64,000 nucleotides of DNA from Carboxylicivirga longa (GTDB taxonomy: Bacteria > Bacteroidota > Bacteroidia > Bacteroidales > Marinilabiliaceae), in contig NZ_JBNGOZ010000006.1 of NCBI RefSeq assembly GCF_050589825.1, forward strand, positions 1 to 64,000. Reading direction: 5' to 3'. Made by a program: the position numbers and the translations under genes. Below, piece by piece: positions 29,088-39,101 of the stretch. The notes under the pieces were generated by a model, which saw only the letters and a program-made list of their open reading frames with translations, did no database searches and had not been told where the DNA came from. How positions within the stretch are numbered: position 1 is the stretch's first letter; each line of letters begins with the position of its first letter.

Positions 29088-29375
29088 ATGGACAAACAAG
29101 ATAATAATCATATTATACCCTATAAATTATACCTGACCGTATTAGCTGGCCTTATCACAATGACCATCGTATCGGTTGGGGTAACAAAAATAGATCTGGG
29201 CAATCTCTCAGTATTTGTCGCCATACTGTTGGCTTCGTCAAAATCCGCGTTAGTATTGGTATTCTTCATGCATCTGAAATTCGATAATACCCTTTTAAAA
29301 ATCCTTGTCACATCAGTTTTTATACTGGTCGCCCTAGTGCTTTTTATCACATTTCTCGACTATAACTACCGCTAG
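29088..29375 (+). CDS. ctaF: Cytochrome c oxidase subunit IV-like protein
   Basis: A 95-residue protein with three predicted membrane helices. The KSALVLVFFMHLKFD motif is typical of the small prokaryotic subunit IV of caa3/bo3 oxidases, thought to help assembly. Located 10 bp after ctaE and 2 bp before ctaC. Confidence 0.9.
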   Translation: MDKQDNNHIIPYKLYLTVLAGLITMTIVSVGVTKIDLGNLSVFVAILLASSKSALVLVFFMHLKFDNTLLKILVTSVFILVALVLFITFLDYNYR

Positions 29376-29377
29376 CT

Positions 29378-30331
29378 ATGTACGAACAATCTACAAATAA
29401 TGCCTCCAGCTTTGTTTCACAAGTCGATTCGGCCTTTGTATTTATCTTTGGCATCTCCTTGCTGTTTCTTGTTGGCATCACAGCATTTATGGTTTACTAT
29501 ATCATCCGGTATCGAAAAAGCAAAAACACAGAAGCCACTCACATCGAAGGCAACAACAAGCTGGAAATCATATGGACAATCATTCCCACAATATTAGTAC
29601 TTTCAATGTTTTACTATGGATGGTCGGGTTGGAAATTTCAGAGAGAAATACCTGAGGATGCCATTCCGATTAAAACAATTGCACGCATGTGGAGTTTTAC
29701 CTTTCAATATGAAAATGGCCTCATTACCGATACACTATATGTGCCCAGAGACAAAGCCGTAAACCTCGACCTTGTAGCACTAGACGTATTGCACAGCCTA
29801 TACATACCGGCCTTTAGGGTCAAGCAAGATATGGTGCCGGGCAAGCAAACAAATATTTGGTTTGAATCAGGTATGGAAGGGGAATATGAAATTTTCTGTG
29901 CTGAATACTGCGGACTTCGCCACTCCTATATGCAATCGGTGGTTAAAGTTATTCCTCCAGAAGAATTCGAAGCCATGACACGCATTGACTCTTCCAAGCT
30001 TACCAGCAATAACATGATTGTTGACACAAGACAAGCCGGCAACAGCATTGCCCGAAAGTACGGCTGCAATGCCTGCCATACAGCCGATGGCTCAAAGCTG
30101 ATTGGCCCATCCTACAAAAACATTATGGGACGTACACGAACAGTACTAATTGATGGAGAAGAACGCGAAGTAGTGGCAGATGAAGACTATATCAGGCGAT
30201 CTATTTATGAACCCAACGCAGAAATAGTGAAAGGCTATGAAAAAGGATTGATGCTTTCGTATAAAGACCAGGTAAGCGAAGAGGAATTTCAGAAGCTATT
30301 AGAGTATTTCAAATACTTATCGGATCAATGA
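29378..30331 (+). CDS. ctaC: Cytochrome c oxidase subunit II with fused cytochrome c domain
   Basis: A 317-residue protein with two membrane helices near residues 17-43 and 62-83. The periplasmic CuA domain has ligands H139, C174, E176, C178, H182 and M185 (EIFCAEYCGLRHSYM). A C-terminal haem-c domain carries C230-N-A-C233-H234. The fusion defines a caa3-type oxidase. There is no clear lipobox. It overlaps ctaB by 4 bp. Its place after subunits I, III and IV differs from the common ctaC-first order. Confidence 0.95.
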   Translation: MYEQSTNNASSFVSQVDSAFVFIFGISLLFLVGITAFMVYYIIRYRKSKNTEATHIEGNNKLEIIWTIIPTILVLSMFYYGWSGWKFQREIPEDAIPIKTIARMWSFTFQYENGLITDTLYVPRDKAVNLDLVALDVLHSLYIPAFRVKQDMVPGKQTNIWFESGMEGEYEIFCAEYCGLRHSYMQSVVKVIPPEEFEAMTRIDSSKLTSNNMIVDTRQAGNSIARKYGCNACHTADGSKLIGPSYKNIMGRTRTVLIDGEEREVVADEDYIRRSIYEPNAEIVKGYEKGLMLSYKDQVSEEEFQKLLEYFKYLSDQ

Positions 30332-31191
30332 AGCAACTGATAAAACACATAGCTATTTTTGGAAAATACACCATTTCACTGCCTGTTGCTCTAACAGCCT
30401 ACACGGGCTATGCAATGTTTAGCGAGTCGTTAAGCTACAAAGGTTTGCTGGCAGCCTTGGGCATATTCTTTATGTCAGCCGGCGCCTCAGGAGTCAATCA
30501 ACTGCAGGAAGCTGACCGGGATGGTTTAATGTTGCGCACCAGTGGTCGCCCTCTTCCCCGTAAATTTTTATCACAAAGCGCGGCGATTACAATCATTCTT
30601 ATATATCTCGCCTTCGGCACCTGGCTACTCTCTCTTTTTAATGGTCAAGCCGTTTTATGGGGATGGATGGGACTCTTCTGGTACAATTTTATCTATACGC
30701 CACTGAAAGCAAGAACCGCTTTCTCGGTATTTCCAGGAGCCCTCGTGGGTGCCATACCCCCAATAGCGGGCTGGGCAGCTGCTGGAGGTTCCATCATCGA
30801 TATGCGTATTCACTTTTTAGCTTTCTTCTTTTTCCTTGGCCAAATGCCCCATTTCTGGCTATTGGTCATCAAGTATAAGAATCAGTATAAAAAGGCCGGC
30901 TTCCCTGTTATTACCGACTACCTGTCCAACAAGCAATTGTTCAGAATTAACATGATTTGGAGCCTCGCCACCCTGATGTCGGCACTCTTACTTCTACCTT
31001 TTCATATTATTGACTCAAAACTCATTAGCGCCATAATATCCATTAGTGTGCTTATGATGACTATTTGGGTTATTATAAGCACTTATCACATTCACCAAAC
31101 CACAACTAAATCAATGCTCAGGAAGCAATTTATCCTATTTAACAGCTTTTACCTATGGGTAATGATTCTTTTGCTTGCGGAGCAAATTTGA
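30328..31191 (+). CDS. ctaB: Haem O synthase (protohaem IX farnesyltransferase)
   Basis: A 287-residue UbiA-family prenyltransferase with about eight to nine membrane helices. The prenyl-diphosphate/metal motif is in NQLQEADRDGLMLRTSGRPL. It farnesylates haem B to haem O, needed for the a-type haem of the upstream oxidase. ctaA (haem A synthase) is not in the window. Last gene of the operon, followed by a terminator. Confidence 0.93.
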   Translation: MKQLIKHIAIFGKYTISLPVALTAYTGYAMFSESLSYKGLLAALGIFFMSAGASGVNQLQEADRDGLMLRTSGRPLPRKFLSQSAAITIILIYLAFGTWLLSLFNGQAVLWGWMGLFWYNFIYTPLKARTAFSVFPGALVGAIPPIAGWAAAGGSIIDMRIHFLAFFFFLGQMPHFWLLVIKYKNQYKKAGFPVITDYLSNKQLFRINMIWSLATLMSALLLLPFHIIDSKLISAIISISVLMMTIWVIISTYHIHQTTTKSMLRKQFILFNSFYLWVMILLLAEQI

Positions 31192-31200
31192 TATAAATAA

Positions 31201-31235
31201 AAAGCCGACACCCAACAAAGATACCGGCTTTCATT
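31201..31235. terminator. Terminator between ctaB and yqeY
   Basis: AAAGCCG (31201-31207) pairs with CGGCTTT (31225-31231), with A-rich and T-rich flanks. It serves both the rightward oxidase operon and the leftward dcw operon. Confidence 0.75.
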
Positions 31236-31252
31236 ATTTTAAGGGGTAAACC

Positions 31253-31702
31253 TTATCCTAACAATTGTTTTACTACTGCAGAGATATCTTTACCATCGGC
31301 CTTACCGGCCAACTCCTTGGAAGCAACGCCCATCACTTTTCCCATTTCTTTCATGGTGGTAGCTCCCACTTTTTCTATAATAGCTTTCACCAGGGGCTCC
31401 AGTTCGGCCTGACTTAACTGAGCGGGTAAATAACCTGAGATGGCCTCCACTTCAGCCAGCTCCTTTTCAGCCAAGTCCTCGCGATTCTGCGATTTAAAAA
31501 GCTCAGCGGCATCCTTGCGCTGTTTCACCATTTTCTGCACAATCTTCATCACATCAGCATCGGTCAGCTCCTCGGCTGCTCCTTTTGATGTTTTCGCCTC
31601 AATCACTTCCTTCTTCACACCACGCAATGCCTCCAAGCGAATACGATCCTTGGCCTTCATTGCCTCCTTAATGTCATTATTTATCTGTGCCTCTAAACTC
31701 AT
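31253..31702 (-). CDS. YqeY/GatB-like domain protein
   Basis: A 149-residue helical protein similar to the C-terminal tRNA-binding domain of GatB. It contains DKIRLEALRG-like and ISGYLPAQLS segments (seen as DRIRLEALRGVKKEV and AISGYLPAQLSQAELEPL). The family is implicated in amidotransferase-related tRNA functions, not proven. Found 27 bp downstream of ftsZ, as in other Bacteroidota, at the end of the dcw operon. Confidence 0.93.
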   Translation of the reverse strand: MSLEAQINNDIKEAMKAKDRIRLEALRGVKKEVIEAKTSKGAAEELTDADVMKIVQKMVKQRKDAAELFKSQNREDLAEKELAEVEAISGYLPAQLSQAELEPLVKAIIEKVGATTMKEMGKVMGVASKELAGKADGKDISAVVKQLLG

Positions 31703-31729
31703 AATATCTGATATTAATTATTTCTTACA

Positions 31730-33229
31730 TTAATCCACATTATCATGAAGATATGGATTGTCTCTGCTAATCTGCGGTCCCTTATCTGAATCATCAGACA
31801 AGGAAAAACGACTTACTTTTTTCTCCTGACTAAGGCGTCGACCTGCCGGATTTTCAATGGCCATCTTGCGTCGCTTATAGGCAGGTACATTCTCAATTTG
31901 CTCGATATAGCGCTCGTCTTCCATCTCTTCCTGACTCAACTGCGACTTATAATAACTGGCACCCGCAGCGCTAAAACCTTCATCGATAAAATTATCATTG
32001 GCCGGGTTATAATGATCCACCTCTGACTTACGGTTCTGTGGAGGTACTACGGGCTGATAAAAAGATTCGATACGGGCCTGTTTTTTGCGCTCTTCCACCT
32101 CAAAGTCGATGACACGCCCTTGCTCACTATTAACTTCAGGCGGCACATCCATAGTCACCTCACAATCGGGCGCTACTTCTGTAACTTGCCCTTCCTCATC
32201 GAGCGAAAAACGCTGCACCGTATCCTTTTTCTTACTCACACGATGCTCAATCAACTGATCTGACACAAAACCAGTGGCAATGATGGTGACACACACCTGC
32301 TTACCCAAGTCATGATCAACACCCGTACCCCAGATAATAGAAGCACCATCGCCCACTGCCTCCTGCACATAGTCAGTGATTTCAAACACCTCGTCCATGG
32401 TCACCTCCTCTTCGCCCGAGGTGATATTAAGCAGTATATTACGAGCGCCCCGTATTTCATTATTATTCAATAAAGGCGACTCTAAAGAAGCCTGAATGGC
32501 ATCGATCGCCCGCTTATCACCCTCGGCATAAGCGGAGCCCATAACAGCTACACCACTATCTTTCATCACCGTTTCAACATCGGCAAAATCCACATTTATA
32601 TATCCGTGTACTGTAATTATCTCAGCGATTCCCTTGGCGGCGGTTGCCAACACATCATCAGCTTTGGAGAAGGCGTTGGACAACTTTAAATCGCCAAACA
32701 TCTCACGCAGTCGTTCGTTGTTAATAATCAACAAGGAATCCACATTTTTCTCCATCTCAGCAATGCCATCAAGGGCTTGGTTAATGCGCAGCTTACCTTC
32801 AAAGCGAAACGGTATGGTAACAATACCCACCGTGAGGATGCCCATCTCCTTAGCTGTTTTAGCAATAATAGGAGCGGCACCCGTACCCGTTCCACCACCC
32901 ATACCGGCGGTTACAAATACCATCTTGGTATCTTGCTTCAGCACACTCACTACATCTTCCAGGTTTTCAATGGCCGACTCTCGTCCCCTTTCAGGACGGT
33001 TACCGGCTCCACGGCCTTCCGTTAAGGATTCGCCCAACTGTATTTTAACCGGCACAGGGCTACTCGCCAGGGCTTGTGCATCGGTGTTACACACCACAAA
33101 GTTCACATCTTTAATGCCCAGGCCATACATATAGTTAACCGCATTGCTGCCTCCTCCACCTACACCAATGACCTTGATAATGGACGATTCAGCTTGCGGG
33201 ATGTCAAAATTCATCAACTCTTCACTCAT
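31730..33229 (-). CDS. ftsZ: Cell division GTPase FtsZ
   Basis: A 499-residue tubulin homologue that forms the Z-ring. The GTP-binding signature GGGTGTG is at 111-117 and VGGGGSNAVN near residues 23-32. The conserved GTPase core (about 1-330) is followed by a long acidic, Gln/Arg-rich linker and tail, which is longer than in E. coli but usual for Bacteroidota. Located 18 bp after ftsA. Confidence 0.98.
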   Translation of the reverse strand: MSEELMNFDIPQAESSIIKVIGVGGGGSNAVNYMYGLGIKDVNFVVCNTDAQALASSPVPVKIQLGESLTEGRGAGNRPERGRESAIENLEDVVSVLKQDTKMVFVTAGMGGGTGTGAAPIIAKTAKEMGILTVGIVTIPFRFEGKLRINQALDGIAEMEKNVDSLLIINNERLREMFGDLKLSNAFSKADDVLATAAKGIAEIITVHGYINVDFADVETVMKDSGVAVMGSAYAEGDKRAIDAIQASLESPLLNNNEIRGARNILLNITSGEEEVTMDEVFEITDYVQEAVGDGASIIWGTGVDHDLGKQVCVTIIATGFVSDQLIEHRVSKKKDTVQRFSLDEEGQVTEVAPDCEVTMDVPPEVNSEQGRVIDFEVEERKKQARIESFYQPVVPPQNRKSEVDHYNPANDNFIDEGFSAAGASYYKSQLSQEEMEDERYIEQIENVPAYKRRKMAIENPAGRRLSQEKKVSRFSLSDDSDKGPQISRDNPYLHDNVD

Positions 33230-33247
33230 TTCCGTCCTTTATTTCTT

Positions 33248-34585
33248 CTACATTTCAACATCTTTCTCATCAAAGATATTTGCTATTCCATTTTTAAGAC
33301 CGCTAAACAAGTTACCGGTTTTAATCATAATTTCTTTCTTCGGCTTGTTTCGTTTGGCATTTACTTTCTTAACCGGCTCTTCCCATTGTGGCTCCACTTC
33401 GCCAAACAGCTGAGGCTCTACAATGCTTCGTCGAGGACGCTCCATAGCGCTCAACACAAGTCCTATGCTGGTAGAATAATTGGGTTTCATTGCTTCAGGC
33501 AGCACCTCACCGGTCAATCCCTGATCCGGAATACCGATGCGCACATCCAGTCCCGTGCGGAACTTTATCAGCTGGGGTAGATTCTTTAATAATGCACCGC
33601 CTCCAGTAAGCACAATACCGGCTCCCACCTTATCGTAACAACCCGAGTGCTCAATCTGATACATCACATAATCGATAATCTCCTCCATTCGGGCCTGAAT
33701 AATGTAGGCTAAACTCTTAAAGGAAATCTCCTTGGGTTCCCAGCCCGACATACCAGGGATAGTCACCACCTGATCTTCGCGCGCCATATCTCCCATGGCT
33801 GAGCCAAACTGCACTTTCAAGGACTCAGCTTGCTTATATAATACTGAACATCCCTCTTTTATATCAGAGGTAATCACATTACCACCAAAAGGAATTACGG
33901 CCGTGTGCCTGATAATACCATCATAAAAAACAGCAACATCTGTTGTACCGCCTCCTATATCTACCAAAACAACGCCCGCCTCTTTTTCCTCTTCGGTCAG
34001 CACACTCCTCGATGAAGCCAGTGGTTCCAGAATCAAGTCGTTTAATTGCAAGGCCACACGTCGAAAACATTTCTCAATATTTTTTACTGAGGCAATGCGC
34101 CCCAGCACAATATGAAAGTTACCCTCCAATCGTCGTCCCGACATACCCACGGGATTTTTCACGCCCATCTCATTATCCACAATATAATCCTGGGGGATAA
34201 CGTGCATAATTTTCTCGCCGGCATCCACCGGAATCTTAAAATTGTCATCAAACAGATGATCCACATCCTCCTGGGTAATTTCCAGTCCGCTATCAATAAA
34301 ACGGTACCCCCGGTTGCGCATACTTTTTATATGCTGCCCAGCTATACCAACATAAACATTGGTCAGCTTCGTGTTCAATTTCTCTTCAATACGGGTAATT
34401 GCCAATTTGATGGATGCTACTGTCTCATCAATATTTAAAACAACTCCTCTTTTCACGCCAATTGATGGCACTTTTTCCATCCCCAGCAGTTGCAACTTAC
34501 CGTTGTCCATTTTACGACCTACAATGGCCACTATCTTGGTAGTGCCAATGTCTATCGCTGCAATCAGGTTGGGTTCGTGATTCAT
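33248..34585 (-). CDS. ftsA: Cell division protein FtsA
   Basis: A 445-residue actin-like ATPase that tethers FtsZ to the membrane. The AAIDIGTTKIVAIVG phosphate-1 motif is at the N-terminus, VLVDIGGGTTDVAVF is phosphate-2, and GIVLTGGGALLKNL is the adenosine motif. The C-terminal region has a basic linker (KKVNAKRNKPKKE) and an amphipathic tail (LFSGLKNGIANIFDE) that fits a membrane-targeting helix. Between ftsQ and ftsZ. Confidence 0.97.
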   Translation of the reverse strand: MNHEPNLIAAIDIGTTKIVAIVGRKMDNGKLQLLGMEKVPSIGVKRGVVLNIDETVASIKLAITRIEEKLNTKLTNVYVGIAGQHIKSMRNRGYRFIDSGLEITQEDVDHLFDDNFKIPVDAGEKIMHVIPQDYIVDNEMGVKNPVGMSGRRLEGNFHIVLGRIASVKNIEKCFRRVALQLNDLILEPLASSRSVLTEEEKEAGVVLVDIGGGTTDVAVFYDGIIRHTAVIPFGGNVITSDIKEGCSVLYKQAESLKVQFGSAMGDMAREDQVVTIPGMSGWEPKEISFKSLAYIIQARMEEIIDYVMYQIEHSGCYDKVGAGIVLTGGGALLKNLPQLIKFRTGLDVRIGIPDQGLTGEVLPEAMKPNYSTSIGLVLSAMERPRRSIVEPQLFGEVEPQWEEPVKKVNAKRNKPKKEIMIKTGNLFSGLKNGIANIFDEKDVEM

Positions 34586-34591
34586 AATTTT

Positions 34592-35329
34592 TTATCCTTT
34601 AGTACAAACGACTTGTCCTTTATATTTCAAGCTTACTTTCTTATACACATTCCACTCACGGCTGTTCCATCCGTTGGTGTAAAGCGCTCTGAGGTTACGA
34701 AATTTCACATCGATATCCTCCAGGTGGCCAAACTCTATAATATGATCGCCTACACGCGGCACTATGCTTAACTCACCTTGCTCATCCACATACAACTGCT
34801 CAATCTGCGCCTTCCAAAACGCATCCTTGTGTATAAAACGTGCCAGTTGGATCAGCTGATCCATCGACTTAAGACGCTTAATAAAACCAGTAACCACCAG
34901 CACATGTGCCGAGTGATTTTTGAACAATGGCATCTTATGCCCATCCTCATCCAGGTAATACGAAGCACTCACATCAAACACACGCAACAAAGGCTCGCGC
35001 TGTGTTACATGAACATGCAATGCCCCGCCGCAGGTCGTAAACACCTCACAATTCTTTACGGCCGGGTGGTTCAAAAAAAACGCTTCCATCTGATGACAGT
35101 CAAGCTCACCAAGGGGACGCCCCAATATACCAGCATACTCATCAAGAACCAGATCTTTGATCTCATTACCCGACACAAAACGATTGACCAAACTATCATT
35201 AACCACCGGCTGGATGCTGCCACACACCACCCGATCATTATCGTAGTTTACAAACGCAAAAACAACGGGAAAATATAATCCCATCACCGCTCCTATCGCT
35301 ATGTTCTTCCACCGTTTCATTTGTAACAA
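34592..35329 (-). CDS. ftsQ: Cell division protein FtsQ
   Basis: A 245-residue single-pass protein: a short basic N-terminus, a membrane helix at about residues 10-28, then a POTRA-like and beta domain (SGNEIKDLVLDEYAG; VHVTQREPLLRVFD). It links the divisome's cytoplasmic and periplasmic parts. Identity is supported by position between murC and ftsA as well as by the QREP motif region. The start may be ATG 35320 (MKRWKN) three codons in. Confidence 0.9.
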   Translation of the reverse strand: MLQMKRWKNIAIGAVMGLYFPVVFAFVNYDNDRVVCGSIQPVVNDSLVNRFVSGNEIKDLVLDEYAGILGRPLGELDCHQMEAFFLNHPAVKNCEVFTTCGGALHVHVTQREPLLRVFDVSASYYLDEDGHKMPLFKNHSAHVLVVTGFIKRLKSMDQLIQLARFIHKDAFWKAQIEQLYVDEQGELSIVPRVGDHIIEFGHLEDIDVKFRNLRALYTNGWNSREWNVYKKVSLKYKGQVVCTKG

Positions 35330-35415
35330 CTCGCCATTATTCTGTTTAAATATAACTTTTTCCGACTTTTTACGATTATCTATCTATAATTTTTTATTAA
35401 CAATTTGCTAAACGA

Positions 35416-36804
35416 CTAGATATGACGGGTAAACCGACGCAAATGATCTTCCAAAACCGACACTTCCTTATCTATATCACCGGCTCCCATAGTTACAACC
35501 AATTCAGGCTGCTCACGAAGGAGGGCCTCGGAAAGATTCCCTCGTTTAACAACTTCAACATTTTTGTTCATCATCAAATTGGCAATCATTTCTGAACTTA
35601 CACCCTCCATGGGCAGTTCGCGCGCCGGGTAAATATCCATGAGCAAAACTCGATCGGCCACATCCAGAGCCGCCGCAAAACCGGATGCAAAATCGCGTGT
35701 GCGCGAATATAAGTGCGGCTGAAAAACAACCGTGAGATGAAGATTAGGATAAAGTGCCTTCACAGATTTCAGCGTCGCCTTAATCTCCTCAGGATGGTGA
35801 GCATAGTCATCAATAAATACCATATCATCAGACTTGATTCGATACTGAAAGCGACGACGTATGCCCTGAAAGGACGGCAGGGCAGTAATCACCTCTTCGG
35901 CTGCCACACCCCCCAGCAAGGCCAGTGCGATGGCACCCACAGCATTTTCCACATTCACCAACCCGGGTACCCCCATCTGCAGGCCTTTTATGCTACCAAA
36001 TGGCGTTGCCATATCAAAATGATACAACCCCTCCACCAGCCGTATGTTATGGGCACTGAAATCAGCTTTATCATCTACCGCATAACTAAAAATCTCAATA
36101 TCTTCATTACTTACCTCCAGGGGCAAGCCTTTCTTATACACCAGCACACCACCAGGTTCAATCTTGTCCACAAAATCATGAAAAGCATTGCTAATCTGTG
36201 TATCATCGCCGTAAATATCCAGGTGATCGGGATCCATGGCCGACAAAAGAGCAAAATGAGGTGTCAACTGCAAAAAGGAACGATCAAATTCATCTGCTTC
36301 AAGCACTACATAATTAGAATCAGCATTGTGCAGGAAATTAGTCTTATAGTTATTTACTACACCTCCTAAAAAGGCATTACAGCCCACTTCCGACTGCGTG
36401 TAGAGATGGGCCGTCATAGACGATATCGTTGTTTTACCATGGGTACCTGCCACACAAACACTATTCATACCCGCGGATATAAGCCCCAGCACAGCGGCGC
36501 GTTTTCGCACAACAAACCCCTTATCGCGGAAATAATTTAATTCTTTATGATCAGAAGGTACCGCTGGCGTGTATACCACCAACGTAGTTTTCTTATCACG
36601 AAAAGGCAGGGTAATCTTTTCAATATTATCCTCATAATGAATTGCTATTCCTTCTACCTCTAACTCACTTGTCAATACTGTGGCAACGCGGTCGTAACCG
36701 GCTACATGCAAACCTTCACATTTAAAAAAGCGTGCCAAGGCACTCATGCCAATACCACCAATCCCCACAAAATAAACACTTTGTATATCTTTCAACTCTA
36801 ACAT
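35416..36804 (-). CDS. murC: UDP-N-acetylmuramate--L-alanine ligase MurC
   Basis: A 462-residue Mur ligase that adds L-Ala to UDP-MurNAc. The N-terminal dinucleotide-like loop is VGIGGIGMSALA, ATP loop AGTHGKTT, central DEFDRSF, and IDDYAHHPEEI. The length is typical. An 86-bp spacer separates it from ftsQ, the largest gap within the operon. Confidence 0.97.
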   Translation of the reverse strand: MLELKDIQSVYFVGIGGIGMSALARFFKCEGLHVAGYDRVATVLTSELEVEGIAIHYEDNIEKITLPFRDKKTTLVVYTPAVPSDHKELNYFRDKGFVVRKRAAVLGLISAGMNSVCVAGTHGKTTISSMTAHLYTQSEVGCNAFLGGVVNNYKTNFLHNADSNYVVLEADEFDRSFLQLTPHFALLSAMDPDHLDIYGDDTQISNAFHDFVDKIEPGGVLVYKKGLPLEVSNEDIEIFSYAVDDKADFSAHNIRLVEGLYHFDMATPFGSIKGLQMGVPGLVNVENAVGAIALALLGGVAAEEVITALPSFQGIRRRFQYRIKSDDMVFIDDYAHHPEEIKATLKSVKALYPNLHLTVVFQPHLYSRTRDFASGFAAALDVADRVLLMDIYPARELPMEGVSSEMIANLMMNKNVEVVKRGNLSEALLREQPELVVTMGAGDIDKEVSVLEDHLRRFTRHI

Positions 36805-36810
36805 ATCCTT

Positions 36811-37905
36811 CTATTTTTTAGCCAAACCAATCACCTCGCGGGCAATATCACGAGCAGCATCTGGCTTGGCGAAAGCCTTAATACTGGTAGCAAGCGCCTC
36901 AAGTCGACTGCCATCGTTCAGCAATTCAGCTGCTTTATCAATCAATGTATTTACCTTATCATCACTCACTAAAACAGCCGCTCCTCTATGTACAAGGGCC
37001 ATGGCATTTTTTGTCTGATGATCTTCAGCAACATTAGGCGATGGCACAAAAATACAAGGTTTACCCAGTATGGCCAGCTCTGAGATGGAGCTAGCACCGG
37101 CTCTCGACACCACCAAATCAGCAGCTGCAAAAGCCATATCCATGCGACTGATAAAATCTGTTATAATAACGCGTTCCTTCAAGTGATCGGACAGCTGCGA
37201 TCGCATATCATCAAGGTAAAAACGTCCCGTTTGCCATATCACCTGAACATCAGGAGGCAGCTCATCAATACTTGAAATAATACCATGATTTATGGATCGG
37301 GCACCCAGACTCCCCCCAATAATCAAAAGTGTCTTTTTGCCCTCATCCAGGCGCCAAAAGTCCAGCGCTTCTTTATGTTGAATCTGGTTAAGTAAATCAT
37401 TGCGCACCGGGTTACCGGTTATCAATATCTTTTCACGATCGAAGAAACGATCCATCTGTTCGTATGCCACACATATTTTGGCTGATTTCTTTGCCAGTAG
37501 CCGATTAGTAACACCGGGATAGGAGTTCTGCTCCTGCAACAAACAAGGCACACCCTGCTGCGAGGCGATTTGCAAAACAGGGCCACTGGCATACCCCCCA
37601 ACGCCTACTGCTACATCGGGTGCAAAATCACGGATTACTTTACGGGCCTGCCATAGACTATTAATGAGCTTGAAGGGGAAAGCTAAATTTCTTAGGGTGA
37701 GCTTACGATGAAAACCCGCAACAGGCAAGCCGATGATGCGATAACCGGCTGCCGGAACTTTCTCCATCTCCATCTTTCCCAGAGCTCCCACAAACAGTAT
37801 GTCGGCATCAGGCCGGATAGCTTTTACGGCATTGGCAATGGCAATGGCCGGAAAAATATGGCCACCGGTGCCCCCTCCACTAATAATCACTTTTATTGGC
37901 TTCAT
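36811..37905 (-). CDS. murG: Lipid II synthase MurG
   Basis: A 364-residue GT28 glycosyltransferase. N-terminal GGGTGGHIFPA and C-terminal SRAGASSISELAILGKPC are the acceptor and UDP-GlcNAc binding motifs. It transfers GlcNAc to lipid I on the inner membrane face. Separated from ftsW by 2 bp and from murC by 6 bp. Confidence 0.97.
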   Translation of the reverse strand: MKPIKVIISGGGTGGHIFPAIAIANAVKAIRPDADILFVGALGKMEMEKVPAAGYRIIGLPVAGFHRKLTLRNLAFPFKLINSLWQARKVIRDFAPDVAVGVGGYASGPVLQIASQQGVPCLLQEQNSYPGVTNRLLAKKSAKICVAYEQMDRFFDREKILITGNPVRNDLLNQIQHKEALDFWRLDEGKKTLLIIGGSLGARSINHGIISSIDELPPDVQVIWQTGRFYLDDMRSQLSDHLKERVIITDFISRMDMAFAAADLVVSRAGASSISELAILGKPCIFVPSPNVAEDHQTKNAMALVHRGAAVLVSDDKVNTLIDKAAELLNDGSRLEALATSIKAFAKPDAARDIAREVIGLAKK

Positions 37906-37907
37906 AT

Positions 37908-39092
37908 TTATTTCTTTTCCTCGTTTTCCAACTGTTCTTTATCCACCATATTCGTTCGGCTTACGCTGAGAATAGCACCAAAGGCCAAACAGGTAAATAA
38001 AGTTGATGTACCTCCCATGCTTACCAAGGGCAATGGCTGTCCTGTAACAGGTAACACACCCACAGCAACCCCCATGTTAATAAATGCCTGCACCACCATC
38101 ATAGTAGCCAGGCCAATGACCAGAAAGGCCGGAAAGGTACGACTACAGGCTCTGACTATTACGCCCACGCGAAACAAGAGTATTAGATAGGCAAACATAA
38201 TAAGAACACCCCCAATAAATATACCCCACTCTTCCATAATAATTGCATACACAAAATCACTATAGGGATGCGGCAGAAAATATCGTTGCTGGCTATTACC
38301 GGGTCCACGCCCCCAAAAGACACCTCCGGTGGCAATGGCTATTTGCGAACGCTGCGATTGATAGTCGGCCGTTGAGCCTCCCTCGTTACCCTCTTCATCA
38401 CCACCTATAAAACGCTCAACACGGGCCTTCCAAGTGGATGCACGATGCAGTAAAGGCACATACTCCGACAGCCAGATAACCACGGAAATAAGCATTGCGA
38501 CCGCTATCACCGTCAAAGCGATCTTCTTAAGCGAGACACGCCCGATCACCATTACCAGCATACTGACAAATCCAATGAGTGCAGCTGTTGAAAAATCATC
38601 CTTAAAAATGAGGGCACACACAAGTCCCACGTGAATAATAATAGGCTTAAAGGCCTCATCGGCTGTGCGATCATTGGCCTGGTACTGTGCCAACACCTTG
38701 GCAATATACACCATGAGTGCCACCTTGGCCATTTCAGAGGGCTGAAATCGAAAACCCACAACAGGTATGGTGAGCCAGCGACTTGCCTGGTTAAGACTAT
38801 CGCCGGATACGGCGGTAATGAACAACAACAGCATAGAAAAATAAAGGCCAATGGTAGCAAAGCGAGCAAACCACTTGTAGTCAATGCGATGCACCAGTAC
38901 AATAAGTCCGATACCCACTAGCATAAATTTAACATGACGAAAGAGGAAATACACAGTATTGCCATCCTGCTGCTTGTAAGCCAGGTTTCCGGTTGCACTG
39001 TAAACAACCAGGCTGGAAAAAACCGCCAGCAATAAAATAACATACCATATAATACGGTCGCCTTTAATAAAATTTTTCAACTGCTCGTTCAT
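37908..39092 (-). CDS. ftsW: Lipid II polymerase / division protein FtsW
   Basis: A 394-residue SEDS-family protein with about ten membrane helices. Family landmarks are FQPSEMAKVALMVYIA, the periplasmic Glu/Asp loop region before FVYAIIMEEWG, and GQPLPLVSMGGTSTLFTC. It polymerises lipid II at the septum with FtsI. Flanked by murG and murD. Confidence 0.96.
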   Translation of the reverse strand: MNEQLKNFIKGDRIIWYVILLLAVFSSLVVYSATGNLAYKQQDGNTVYFLFRHVKFMLVGIGLIVLVHRIDYKWFARFATIGLYFSMLLLFITAVSGDSLNQASRWLTIPVVGFRFQPSEMAKVALMVYIAKVLAQYQANDRTADEAFKPIIIHVGLVCALIFKDDFSTAALIGFVSMLVMVIGRVSLKKIALTVIAVAMLISVVIWLSEYVPLLHRASTWKARVERFIGGDEEGNEGGSTADYQSQRSQIAIATGGVFWGRGPGNSQQRYFLPHPYSDFVYAIIMEEWGIFIGGVLIMFAYLILLFRVGVIVRACSRTFPAFLVIGLATMMVVQAFINMGVAVGVLPVTGQPLPLVSMGGTSTLFTCLAFGAILSVSRTNMVDKEQLENEEKK

Positions 39093-39101
39093 TCGTTCTG
39101 A

